A DNA stretch of 36,285 bases from Aminivibrio pyruvatiphilus (GTDB lineage Bacteria; Synergistota; Synergistia; Synergistales; Aminobacteriaceae): positions 1-36,285 of the forward strand of contig NZ_SORI01000023.1 of NCBI RefSeq assembly GCF_004366815.1. The letters run 5' to 3'. A program made the position numbers and the translations under genes. Shown piece after piece: positions 24,023 to 31,698 of the stretch. The notes beneath the pieces are model-generated. The model was not told the origin of the DNA, did no database searches, and saw only the letters and a list, made by a program, of their open reading frames with translations. The first letter of the stretch is position 1; each line of letters opens with the position of its first letter.

Positions 24023-24090
24023 ATGAAGAGGATCGTGTGGTATGATTGAAAAATCCGGTAACCCACCCTGGTCCGAAGGGAGCGATGCGG

Positions 24091-24522
24091 ATGGTAGAGG
24101 GCGGAAATCTTGTAGAAATCCGCTTCAGTTCTATTGAACAGTTTGCTCCGCACAGAGAGAGGATCCTTTCCATTTTTCAGGGTCTCGGCGAACGGCAGGG
24201 AATGCTTTTTTTTGTCGCGCTCAACGAAGCGGTGAACAACGCCCTGATCCATGGGGGCCGGACGGGCCGGGAGGAAGCGGTGGAGCTTTCCGTCCGGGAC
24301 GAAGGAGGCAGGATCTGCGCCGCCGTCCGGAGCTGCGGCGGCTGTTTTTCTCACGACATGAAGCCGGACACGGGGGTATTTGACGACGGCCTCCGGGAAT
24401 CCGGAAGGGGAGTGCAGATCATTCTTCACATAGCAGACCATTGCAGCATCGCGGAGTCGGGGCGGCTGGTAAGGCTGTGCATGAACAAGCCCGGCGGCGT
24501 GCCGGGAGACCACGGCACATGA
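24091..24522 (+). CDS. RsbW-like anti-sigma factor / serine kinase (HATPase)
   Basis: This small GHKL ATPase of about 143 residues is of the kind that phosphorylates an anti-sigma antagonist or binds a sigma factor. The N box is FFVALNEAVNNALIHGG. A later glycine-rich segment, GLRESGRGVQIILHIAD, forms the lid and G2 region. ATG 24091 is preferred because AGGGAG lies eight bases upstream; an extended -10 (TGG-TATGAT, 24038-24046) overlaps the possible TTG start at 24046. It is followed after 10 bases by a SpoIIE-type phosphatase gene, the classic partner in Rsb partner-switching modules. No STAS antagonist or sigma factor gene is nearby. Confidence 0.82.
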   Translation: MVEGGNLVEIRFSSIEQFAPHRERILSIFQGLGERQGMLFFVALNEAVNNALIHGGRTGREEAVELSVRDEGGRICAAVRSCGGCFSHDMKPDTGVFDDGLRESGRGVQIILHIADHCSIAESGRLVRLCMNKPGGVPGDHGT

Positions 24523-24532
24523 GGGGACGGCC

Positions 24533-25591
24533 ATGAAAGAGTGCGGAGGTGTCCCTCTGACCCTGGAGGTTGCCGGTTTCAGGTTTGACGGCATGAACCT
24601 CCTCGATATGTTTTATGAAGCTCTCATCGTATGGGAAGCTTCCACAGGAGCCGTCCTGTACACCAATGAAGCGGCGAGGGCCCTGTACGGCTATTCCTGC
24701 GGAGAGACTTCCGACCTGGCCATGGACGAGATTTTTCCCGGCTGGGAGGGGGTTCTCCGGAAAGATTCTTTTTCTCTCCTGACGGCGACCCACAGGAAGA
24801 AAAACGGTATCTTTTTCCCTGTCCAGTTCACCTGCCGGTCCCTCTCCGGGAATGCCGGGGACGTGATGATGATGGTCGCCTCGGACGTCTCGCCGGAAAC
24901 CCTTGTCCGCGACAGCGTTTCACTCGCGGCGTCGATCCAGAGGGGGTTTCTGCCGGGAGACCTGGAGGGGGACGAGCGGATCGAGGTCAGGGGTATCTAC
25001 CGCCCCATGCATCTCATCAGCGGCGATATGTTCGGCTACCACTGGGACGAACGGCATGGAATCCTCAGCGGCTATCTCTTTGACGTCATGGGACACGGCG
25101 TTCCGGCCGCCCTCCAGACATCGGCCATCATGGTTCTCTTCCGACAGGCCTTCGAGGATGACGCCCGGGCCGGCACCTCGCTCGAAGAAAAACTGGCCTG
25201 GGTGAACTCCGTGGCGGAAAGCAGGATTCTCGCCGATTCTTTTGCGGCGGCTGTCTGCTTCCGGCTGAACCTTCCGGAAAAAAGGCTGGATTACTGCGCC
25301 GCAGGAATCAACGGTTTTCTGTACGGCAACGGCAGCGGACTGAAAAAAATCGCCTCTCCGGGCTCGCTGCTTGGGCTTCCGGGGACTGCCGTTTTCGGTT
25401 CCGGCAGTCTCCCTGTGGAAACGGGCGAGTACTTTCTTTTCCTGAGCGACGGTTTTCTTGACCACCAGGGCGAAGAGGAAAACAGCCCCCTTTCCTTTCC
25501 CGAGGCCTACGACCGCCTGTTCCAGGCGGGCTATACGGGGGCGGCCAGGGACGACCAGTCAGCCCTGTGCGTGCTGGTCCGCAAAGCCTAG
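24533..25591 (+). CDS. PAS domain-containing SpoIIE/RsbU-type protein phosphatase
   Basis: This 352-residue cytosolic protein has a PAS-like sensor at about residues 20-120 (ALIVWEASTGAVLYTNEAARALYGYS) and a PP2C/SpoIIE phosphatase domain at about 130-350. The metal-binding acids are visible in SGDMFGY, FDVMGHGVPAA, LSDGFLD and the terminal DDQSAL. In family members the phosphatase dephosphorylates a STAS protein and so releases a sigma factor or other output. Coupled to the RsbW-like kinase, it makes a kinase/phosphatase pair with the signal entering through PAS. Its TAG stop overlaps the stop of the convergent hybrid kinase gene in a shared CTAG. Confidence 0.88.
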   Translation: MKECGGVPLTLEVAGFRFDGMNLLDMFYEALIVWEASTGAVLYTNEAARALYGYSCGETSDLAMDEIFPGWEGVLRKDSFSLLTATHRKKNGIFFPVQFTCRSLSGNAGDVMMMVASDVSPETLVRDSVSLAASIQRGFLPGDLEGDERIEVRGIYRPMHLISGDMFGYHWDERHGILSGYLFDVMGHGVPAALQTSAIMVLFRQAFEDDARAGTSLEEKLAWVNSVAESRILADSFAAAVCFRLNLPEKRLDYCAAGINGFLYGNGSGLKKIASPGSLLGLPGTAVFGSGSLPVETGEYFLFLSDGFLDHQGEEENSPLSFPEAYDRLFQAGYTGAARDDQSALCVLVRKA

Positions 25592-26838
25592 GCCAGGTTT
25601 CTCGAGATAACGGTGCGGAGCTCTTCCGCCTCCACCGGCTTGGCGATATAGTCGTCCATTCCGGCGTCGAGGCACATTCTGCGGTCTCCCTCCATGGCGT
25701 AGGCCGTCATGGCGATGATGACGGACCGCCGGTCCCGGCCGGTCTCTTTCTTCCTGACCAGCCTGGTGCATTCGAGTCCGTCCATTTCAGGCATCTGCAC
25801 ATCCATGAAGACAAGGTCGAAGTGCTGCTCCTCCATGAGCTGCAGAGCCTCGGACCCGCTTTCAGCCAGGGATACCCTCCAGCCGGGACCGCCCATTTTC
25901 CTGAGAATGGTCCTGGCGAGGCTCCTGTTGAACCTGTTGTCATCCACCACAAGTATGGAAATCTCCGCAGGGAGAGGGGCCGCCGCCGCGGGAATTTCCT
26001 TGCCGGATTTTTCTTCCTTCCCCGGAAGGGCCTCTCCGGAGGGTATCTTTCCCAGGGAGGCCCGGAAATGAATGATCCTGTCGCCTGAACCCGAAAACTC
26101 TGTCCAGAGTTTCCCGCCCATGGCTTCCGCGATCCCCCGGGCGATAAGAAGCCCCATGCCCGCACCCTGGAAGGAAGCGGAAAAATCCTTCCGTTCCATG
26201 TTCGAGTAGTCCGTATCCCGCCTTTTCTCCGCCCCCGTCCCGCCGTCGGGATGGCCCGCCGTGACGTGAAGGTTCGCCGATGATTCGGTTTCTTCCTCCA
26301 GGAAGACCCGAACCCTGATCGTCCCTTTGGGAGTAAAGGCTATGGCGTTGGTCACCATGTTTCTGAGGATCTGGCTCATCCGTGCGCTGTCCCCCCGGAG
26401 GTACTCCGGGACGGCGGGGTCCACCTGCAGCTCCAGGGAAAGCCGCCGTTCCTGGATCGAAACGGCAAGAGGACGGATTGTCCTGGAACAGTTCGATCTG
26501 ACGGGAAAGGGTTCGCTCTGCAGGGTGAGGCGCCCCGTCTCGATGAGGGAGAGGTCCAGGAGCTCTTCCACCAGACGGTGCAGGTCCCTCGCCGAAGTGG
26601 AGAGCATTTCGACGAATTTTTTTTGCTCCAGGTCCAGCCTGGTCCCCTGGAACAGGTTGGCCACTCCGATGATGGAGTTGAGGGGGGTGCGTATTTCATG
26701 GCTGAGGTTGGCTATGAAGGCGCTCTTGTTCCTGCTGCTGTCCTCGGCCCTGCGGAGGGCCTCTTCGAGTTCAGGGATACGCCGCTGTGGTTCGTCCGGC
26801 GCGGATCCGCCTTGTGTCTGTCCTGAAAATGGAGCCAT
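25588..26838 (-). CDS. Cytosolic hybrid histidine kinase / response regulator
   Basis: This 416-residue protein has a short helical amino end, a HisKA domain with phospho-acceptor His47 (SHEIRTPLN), a HATPase domain and a C-terminal receiver. The N box is Asn160/Asn164 (RNMVTNAIAF) and the G2 box is GAGMGL (225-230). The G1 region reads TAGHPDGGTG, without the usual DTGIGI in register. The receiver has VVDDN (297-301), phospho-acceptor Asp346 (MDVQMPEMDG) and DDYIAKP. There is no membrane or sensor domain, so the input must come from a partner. AAGGGAGG precedes the ATG. It faces the phosphatase gene tail to tail and may belong to the same signalling system. Confidence 0.85.
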   Translation of the reverse strand: MAPFSGQTQGGSAPDEPQRRIPELEEALRRAEDSSRNKSAFIANLSHEIRTPLNSIIGVANLFQGTRLDLEQKKFVEMLSTSARDLHRLVEELLDLSLIETGRLTLQSEPFPVRSNCSRTIRPLAVSIQERRLSLELQVDPAVPEYLRGDSARMSQILRNMVTNAIAFTPKGTIRVRVFLEEETESSANLHVTAGHPDGGTGAEKRRDTDYSNMERKDFSASFQGAGMGLLIARGIAEAMGGKLWTEFSGSGDRIIHFRASLGKIPSGEALPGKEEKSGKEIPAAAAPLPAEISILVVDDNRFNRSLARTILRKMGGPGWRVSLAESGSEALQLMEEQHFDLVFMDVQMPEMDGLECTRLVRKKETGRDRRSVIIAMTAYAMEGDRRMCLDAGMDDYIAKPVEAEELRTVISRNLA

Positions 26839-26877
26839 GTCCCGACCTCCCTTCTGCAGTCTCCCGTAGCTGTCCGA

Positions 26878-26906
26878 ATTATAGGGGCTCCGGCGGAGAA
26901 AAACAA
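26878..26906 (-). promoter_or_regulatory. Promoter of the hybrid kinase gene
   Basis: On the minus strand TTGTTT (26906-26901) and TATAAT (26883-26878) are 17 bases apart. The -35 lies in the T-rich tail of the terminator of the preceding gene. Confidence 0.65.
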
Positions 26907-26933
26907 AGGGGGAGAGGGTGTTCCCTCTCCCCC
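26898..26933 (-). terminator. Terminator of the beta-propeller gene
   Basis: An 11-bp perfect stem (26908-26918 with 26923-26933, GGGGGAGAGGG type) is followed on the minus strand by a T-rich tract. Confidence 0.8.
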
Positions 26934-26952
26934 GGTTCTCAGAAAGGAGTTC

Positions 26953-28005
26953 TTATTCGAAGGCGTAGACTTTTCCGTCGAAGCTGCCGAAGTAGAGCAC
27001 TCCGTTAACAAAGAGAGGATCCGACATGATCTCCCGGCCGGATTCGAATTTCCATGCCTCCCTGCCGGTCGCCGCGTCCAGGGCGAAGAGGGTGCCGCCG
27101 TCGCTGCCGAAAAACACCATGCCCTCGTGATAGGCAGGATTGGAGTGAATGCCCCCCGGTACGGGAAACTCCCAAAGAAGTTTCCCGGAGGCGCCTTCCA
27201 GAGCCACAAGCTTTCCGTTCACGGTTCCGAAGAAAATTCTGCCCTCCGCCACCAGGGGCCTGGTGGTGATGGATTCTCCGGTGCTGAACTTCCACTGTGG
27301 GATGACCCCCTGTATCCTGACTGCCTGCAGAGTTCCGTCCCAGCTTCCGAAGAAGACCATTCCGTCCGCTGCCGTGGGGGTGGTGATGGGGCCGCCGCTG
27401 CCGCCGCCCCATGCCTTTTTTCCGGTCCCGGCATCAAGGGCGTGGAAGAGTCCTTCGTAGGCTCCGACGAAAAGGAGATTGCCGCTGAGAACGGGGGACG
27501 ATCGAAGCTCACGCCCCGTGTCGAATGTCCAGACCAGGTTTCCCGACGCCCCGTCGAGAGCGTAGACCTTGCCGTCGGCGCTGTTGAAGTAGACCCGGCC
27601 GTTTCCCGCAGCAGGGGATGACCAGATGGCGCCGGGGGTGTACTTTTCCGGGGGGCTGAAATGCCAGACCTCCCGGCCCGTTGTCGCATCGACCGCGAAG
27701 AGGGTGCCGTCGGCTCCTCCCGTAAAAAGGGTCGGGCCGAGGAGGGCTGGGGCTCCGTTGATGGTGGCGCCTGCGGTGAAGGTCCACCGGAGCTCTCCCG
27801 TGGTCCCGTCGAGAGCGAGAAGGCGTCCTTCGCTGTCGCCGATGACGATGTTGCCGTTCACTGCGACGGGAGATCCTGTGACGCTGTTCTGGGCGTCGTA
27901 ACTCCACTTCTGAACGCCCCGCCAGGCCGAAGCTTCGTCCGCGGCAGGCAGGGCTATCAAAGCGACCGCAATGAGCAACAGAGGGATTATGCGATACGAC
28001 TTCAT
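26953..28005 (-). CDS. Exported PQQ-like beta-propeller repeat protein
   Basis: This 350-residue protein has a signal peptide (about 1-27, MKSYRIIPLLLIAVALIALP) and about eight repeats of the type DGxLxALDxxTGxxxWxF, forming a propeller like those of BamB and quinoprotein dehydrogenases. No catalytic or PQQ-binding cluster residues were recognised, so a binding or scaffolding role in the periplasm is more likely than dehydrogenase activity. ATG 28005 is chosen, since GAGGTG lies seven bases upstream; ATG 28011 is too close to that site. There is no lipobox. It is a monocistronic unit with its own promoter and terminator. Confidence 0.83.
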   Translation of the reverse strand: MKSYRIIPLLLIAVALIALPAADEASAWRGVQKWSYDAQNSVTGSPVAVNGNIVIGDSEGRLLALDGTTGELRWTFTAGATINGAPALLGPTLFTGGADGTLFAVDATTGREVWHFSPPEKYTPGAIWSSPAAGNGRVYFNSADGKVYALDGASGNLVWTFDTGRELRSSPVLSGNLLFVGAYEGLFHALDAGTGKKAWGGGSGGPITTPTAADGMVFFGSWDGTLQAVRIQGVIPQWKFSTGESITTRPLVAEGRIFFGTVNGKLVALEGASGKLLWEFPVPGGIHSNPAYHEGMVFFGSDGGTLFALDAATGREAWKFESGREIMSDPLFVNGVLYFGSFDGKVYAFE

Positions 28006-28053
28006 TTCCATACACCTCTTTTCACTGTTTGTCTCTGTTTTACAACCCGCCTC

Positions 28054-28083
28054 ATTATACCACTCCGGGGTGTTCCCGATAAA
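28054..28083 (-). promoter_or_regulatory. Promoter of the beta-propeller gene
   Basis: On the minus strand TATAAT (28059-28054) is preceded by TGG as an extended -10, with TTTATC 18 bases upstream. Confidence 0.65.
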
Positions 28084-28099
28084 CGGAAGCTCCCTGCGA

Positions 28100-28128
28100 T
28101 TGTAAGGGCCGTCCCGGAGGGGTAGAAT
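28100..28128 (+). promoter_or_regulatory. Promoter of the HD-domain gene
   Basis: TTGTAA (28100-28105) and TAGAAT (28123-28128) are 17 bases apart and lie just before the AAAGGAG site of the gene. Confidence 0.65.
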
Positions 28129-28156
28129 GGCCCGGACGACAAAGGAGCGTGACTTC

Positions 28157-28924
28157 ATGGACAATCACGGCATTTCCGCGGAATGGCTCGGAAACTATAT
28201 CGAAGGTTTCCGGGGGAAGGACGGAAATCTTCATCCTCTTCTCGAGGTAAAGAGGATACACAGCATGAAGGTCAGGGACAACTGCGCCCTGATTGCCGAC
28301 GGCCTGGGTTGGACCGGCTTCCTCCGGGACCTGGCCCTGACGGCGGCTGTTCTCCACGATGCGGGGCGGTTTCTCCAGTTTGTCACCTACGGTACCTTCT
28401 TCGACGGTGCTTCGGTGGATCACGGAGATCTTGGGGGCAGGGTGCTTGAAGAATCTTTCCCCTGGGAACGGCTGGAGGGGGAGAGTGCGAAGGCGACGGT
28501 GCTGGAAGCGGTCAGGCTGCACAACAAAAAGTTCCTTCCTGCCGGTCTCTCCCCCGAATTCCTGCCAGTGGCCGAAATCGTAAGGGACAGCGACAAGATC
28601 GACGTTTTTCGGCTGGTCCGCCGCCACGTGGAGGAAAACAGGGTCAATGACCTCCTCCCCAGGCTGAATGTAGGCGGCGGCTATTCAGGGGAACTCGTCC
28701 GGGAGCTCGAGGAAGAGGGGCAGGGATCCTACCGGAACGTCCGTTCCCTTGCCGATTTTCTTCTCGTGCAGCTTTCGTGGGCCTTCGACCTCAACTTCGC
28801 CCCTTCTTTCCGCATCCTGGACGGGGACGGCACCTTTTCATGGATTGCCGGCAGGCTTCCCTCCCATCCCGCGGTGGATCCTTTCGTGGATTCCGTGTTC
28901 CGGCACGTGGAGGCCATGGCCTGA
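28157..28924 (+). CDS. HD-domain phosphohydrolase-like protein
   Basis: This 255-residue cytosolic protein has an HD metal-binding core: His35 (KRIHSMKVRDN), the His67-Asp68 pair (AVLHDAGRF), His89 (SVDHGDLGG) and a later Asp in RDSDKIDVFRL. HD proteins of this size usually hydrolyse phosphate esters of nucleotides or related compounds; the substrate is unknown. It lacks the HD-GYP signature, so a cyclic-di-GMP role is not supported. AAAGGAG precedes the ATG; an earlier in-frame start at 28127 overlaps the promoter. It is divergent from the beta-propeller gene and convergent with the cysteine desulfidase gene. Confidence 0.82.
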   Translation: MDNHGISAEWLGNYIEGFRGKDGNLHPLLEVKRIHSMKVRDNCALIADGLGWTGFLRDLALTAAVLHDAGRFLQFVTYGTFFDGASVDHGDLGGRVLEESFPWERLEGESAKATVLEAVRLHNKKFLPAGLSPEFLPVAEIVRDSDKIDVFRLVRRHVEENRVNDLLPRLNVGGGYSGELVRELEEEGQGSYRNVRSLADFLLVQLSWAFDLNFAPSFRILDGDGTFSWIAGRLPSHPAVDPFVDSVFRHVEAMA

Positions 28925-28942
28925 CCATTTCCGCTGAAAGAA

Positions 28943-28967
28943 GAGGCGCTCCTCCCGGGAGCGCCTC
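28943..28967. terminator. Intergenic hairpin between convergent genes
   Basis: A perfect 10-bp stem (28943-28952 with 28958-28967) sits between the HD-domain and cysteine desulfidase genes. It lacks a strong T-run on either strand, so it may mainly define 3' ends. Confidence 0.55.
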
Positions 28968-28977
28968 CTGTGGCGAT

Positions 28978-30276
28978 TTATGCGAACCGCTGGTTTATAA
29001 CGTCGATGATGGCCTTGTCGAGGTTTCCCATCCCCTTCTCGGAAACCTGGACCATGTTCTCCACTGTCTGTTCGAGGGATTTGTCCACCAGTCCCTGGGG
29101 TTCGGGAGCATGGCCGTTCATCACGAGAAGGGCTGCGTGGTAGGCCTCCAGGGCTCCCGTGCCCACTTTGAGGGCGCAGGTGTTTTTCGCCCCGTCGCAC
29201 ACCATCCCGACGAGGTTCCCCAGGACGACGAGCATGGCCTGAGCAGCCTTTTCCGGATCTTTTGTCAGCAGGTAGGTTATGCCCGCCGCCGCACCGGCGC
29301 CGGCGGCCACGGTGCATCCGCAGGTGGGGGTGAGCCGCCCGGTCCGGCTTTTCACATAGCTTGTGGCGAGGTGGCTGAAGGCCACGGCCCGGGCTGTTTC
29401 CTCCCGGTTTTTTCCGAAATGCTGCGCGCAGACCGCTACGGGAAGGATGGCCGTCACTCCGTGGTTGCCGCTCCCGGCACTGCTCATGACGGCGAGGGGT
29501 GCTCCGGCCATGCGGGCGTCGGATGCGGCGGCGGCGTATGCCTTTATCCTGAGGCTGAGGTCATCGGAGTCGAAAGCAGCTCCGCTGTGTTTTTTCAGAG
29601 TTTTGCCGATGTCCAGACCCGTGGCGTGGGAGGGATCGAAACCGTACTCGGCGATGGTCATGTTCATTTCCACGCCGCTCATGACATAGTCCGTGTCTTC
29701 GCCGTCCATGGTATCCACCAGGGATACAAGTTCGGGAAAGCCCATTCGGGCTATTTCGGCGGAGAGGTCTTTTCCGGAACCGTTCCGGGAAGATGACTGG
29801 GCTTTTTCAGCGGAGAACACGGTTTTTCCGTTGAGGATCACTTCCGAAATGCCTGTATGGGAACCCTCGATGCGGCAGACGGCCACATCGTCTCCGGACC
29901 TGACGGCTGCTTCTATGAAAACTCCGTGACGATCGAGATCGGGAGTGATTTTGACTGCGTTTTTTCCGAGCATTGCCTTTGCCGATTCGATATCGTCTCC
30001 GGTGCAGTCCTTGAGGACCTCGAGGCCGTAGGAGGAGCGGCCGCAGAATGCCGAAAGCGCCGCCGCCACGTTGTTGCCCCTCAGGCCCTCCGTTCCGGGA
30101 ATGCCTACGTCGACCCCGTTCTTGTAGATGCTGTCGCTTACGGTCACCGTAACGGCATCCACCGGTCCCCCGAGTTCTTCCTTTGCCCGGGCGACGGCCA
30201 GTGCCACCGCTCCGGGCTCGGTACATCCGAGCGCAGGTTTGACTTCCGTCCGAAGAAACTCCTTGATGGTGAACAC
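28978..30276 (-). CDS. L-cysteine desulfidase family protein (CdsB/YhaM, UPF0597)
   Basis: This 432-residue enzyme of the serine dehydratase alpha-like / UPF0597 family is expected to break cysteine down to sulfide, ammonia and pyruvate using an Fe-S cluster rather than PLP. Conserved cysteines are Cys18 (PALGCTEPGAVALA), Cys318 and Cys320 (TPTCGC), and Cys359 and Cys366 (CDGAKNTC); SGNHG is at 268-272. The GTG start follows GGAGGGG by six bases; the open frame extends 77 codons upstream only by chance. This fits cysteine fermentation and sulfide production. It has its own promoter and is divergent from the nitronate-monooxygenase-like gene. Confidence 0.88.
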   Translation of the reverse strand: MFTIKEFLRTEVKPALGCTEPGAVALAVARAKEELGGPVDAVTVTVSDSIYKNGVDVGIPGTEGLRGNNVAAALSAFCGRSSYGLEVLKDCTGDDIESAKAMLGKNAVKITPDLDRHGVFIEAAVRSGDDVAVCRIEGSHTGISEVILNGKTVFSAEKAQSSSRNGSGKDLSAEIARMGFPELVSLVDTMDGEDTDYVMSGVEMNMTIAEYGFDPSHATGLDIGKTLKKHSGAAFDSDDLSLRIKAYAAAASDARMAGAPLAVMSSAGSGNHGVTAILPVAVCAQHFGKNREETARAVAFSHLATSYVKSRTGRLTPTCGCTVAAGAGAAAGITYLLTKDPEKAAQAMLVVLGNLVGMVCDGAKNTCALKVGTGALEAYHAALLVMNGHAPEPQGLVDKSLEQTVENMVQVSEKGMGNLDKAIIDVINQRFA

Positions 30277-30321
30277 GCTTTCCCCTCCAATGTGTTTCAA
30301 GAGTGATCTGTCTTTGCGTTC

Positions 30322-30350
30322 ATGGTATACTCCGCTTTTCTTCCAGTCAA
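30322..30350 (-). promoter_or_regulatory. Promoter of the cysteine desulfidase gene
   Basis: On the minus strand TTGACT (30350-30345) and TACCAT (30327-30322) are 17 bases apart. Confidence 0.55.
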
Positions 30351-30409
30351 TGAAGAGGAAAGGAGTCGGGATTGATGGGCCTCCTTTTCGCTTCTTCCGT
30401 ATTTCTTCC

Positions 30410-30439
30410 TTGATTGAATGCTTGGGTGTGGGATAGAAT
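30410..30439 (+). promoter_or_regulatory. Promoter of the nitronate-monooxygenase-like gene
   Basis: TTGATT (30410-30415) and TAGAAT (30434-30439) are 18 bases apart, about 90 bases before the start codon. Confidence 0.5.
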
Positions 30440-30527
30440 AGCATGGTATGGCGCACCGCATGCACCGGTCCTCCGGGATTGAAATGCCGGGAGCGCCGGC
30501 AGTTCACTTTGAAGAGGAGAGAGCCTT

Positions 30528-31601
30528 TTGAGCCAACTTCCGGAATTGAAGATAGGGAAACACCAGCCCCTGTATCCGGTGATCCAGGGAGGAATGGGGG
30601 TAGCCATTTCCGGGCCGAACCTTGCCGGGCACGTTGCCCGGTGCGGCGGGGTAGGAACTATCGCCAGCGTCGGGCTGGCCTGTAATTCCCCTCACTACAA
30701 CGGCCGGAATTATTTTGAAGCCAACCAGCTCGCAGTGAAGGAAGGAATCCAGGAGGCCCGGAAAATAGCCGGACCGAAGGGCGTTATCGCAGTCAACTGC
30801 ATGGTGGCCCTCACGGATTATGACCGCCACGTGAAATCCGCCTGCGAGGGCGGTGTGGATGTGATAATTTCCGGAGCGGGTCTCCCGCTCCGTCTTCCCG
30901 AATACGCGAAGGAGTACCCGGATGTGGCCCTCGTTCCAATTGTCAGCACCGTGAAGGCTGCGAGCCTGATTTCCAGGCGGTGGGAAAAGACCTACGGCAG
31001 GCTTCCCGACGGCTTCGTCGTGGAAACGCCCAAGTATGCGGGAGGGCATCTTGGCGTGACCAAGATGGACCAGGTGGACGACGACGAGTTCTCCCTGGAG
31101 AAGGTGGTCCCGGAACTCGTGGAATTCGTGGAGAAGGAGATGGGGAAGGATGTTCCCGTTATTGCCGCCGGGGGAATCTGGGACAGAAAGGACATGGAGC
31201 GGGCATTCGGCCTGGGCGCAAAGGGAGTGCAGATGGGAACGAGATTTGCGTGCACTTTCGAGGGGGATGCCTCCGAGCGCTTCAAGCAGGCCTACATCGA
31301 TGCCAGGGAAGAGGACGTGGTAATCATCCAGAGTCCTGCGGGACTCCCCGGACGGGCCCTGCGGTCGCCTTTCATCGACCAGTATCTCAAGGGACACGTG
31401 GAGAGCAAGCCCTGCATAGCCAACTGCCTCACCCATTGCCGCTACAAGACTGAACGGGAGACTTTCTGCATCGCCCAGGCCCTCATCGACGCCTACAGGG
31501 GCAACTGGGAGGAAGGCCTGTTCTTCTGCGGCTCCAACGTCACAAAGGTAGAGAAAATGGAGCACGTGGAGGACATAATGAAGGAGCTGTTCCCGGAGTA
31601 G
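30528..31601 (+). CDS. Nitronate monooxygenase / 2-nitropropane dioxygenase family flavoprotein
   Basis: This 357-residue FMN TIM-barrel protein has PVIQGGMGVAISGPNLAG near the start, the GGH motif (AGGHLG, 172-177), AAGGIWDR (213-220) and GVQMGTRF (233-240). Relatives are nitronate monooxygenases and FabK-type enoyl-ACP reductases. Oxygen use makes little sense in an anaerobe, so the physiological reaction is open. The C-terminal part has an unusual set of four cysteines, Cys296, 300, 304 and 314 (KPCIANCLTHC and TFC), which could bind a metal or Fe-S cluster. The TTG start has GAGGAGAG eight bases upstream. A hairpin follows the gene. Confidence 0.85.
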   Translation: MSQLPELKIGKHQPLYPVIQGGMGVAISGPNLAGHVARCGGVGTIASVGLACNSPHYNGRNYFEANQLAVKEGIQEARKIAGPKGVIAVNCMVALTDYDRHVKSACEGGVDVIISGAGLPLRLPEYAKEYPDVALVPIVSTVKAASLISRRWEKTYGRLPDGFVVETPKYAGGHLGVTKMDQVDDDEFSLEKVVPELVEFVEKEMGKDVPVIAAGGIWDRKDMERAFGLGAKGVQMGTRFACTFEGDASERFKQAYIDAREEDVVIIQSPAGLPGRALRSPFIDQYLKGHVESKPCIANCLTHCRYKTERETFCIAQALIDAYRGNWEEGLFFCGSNVTKVEKMEHVEDIMKELFPE

Positions 31602-31631
31602 GACGGCAGGAAGAAAATAACTGACGGACAG

Positions 31632-31651
31632 GGCGGGAGATTTCTCCCGCC
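31632..31651 (+). terminator. Hairpin after the nitronate-monooxygenase-like gene
   Basis: A perfect 9-bp stem (GGCGGGAGA with TCTCCCGCC) has a TT loop and only a weak T-rich tail. Confidence 0.5.
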
Positions 31652-31698
31652 TTCGCTCTATATAAGGATGAGAGAATTCTGCAAAGGAGGTCATACAT

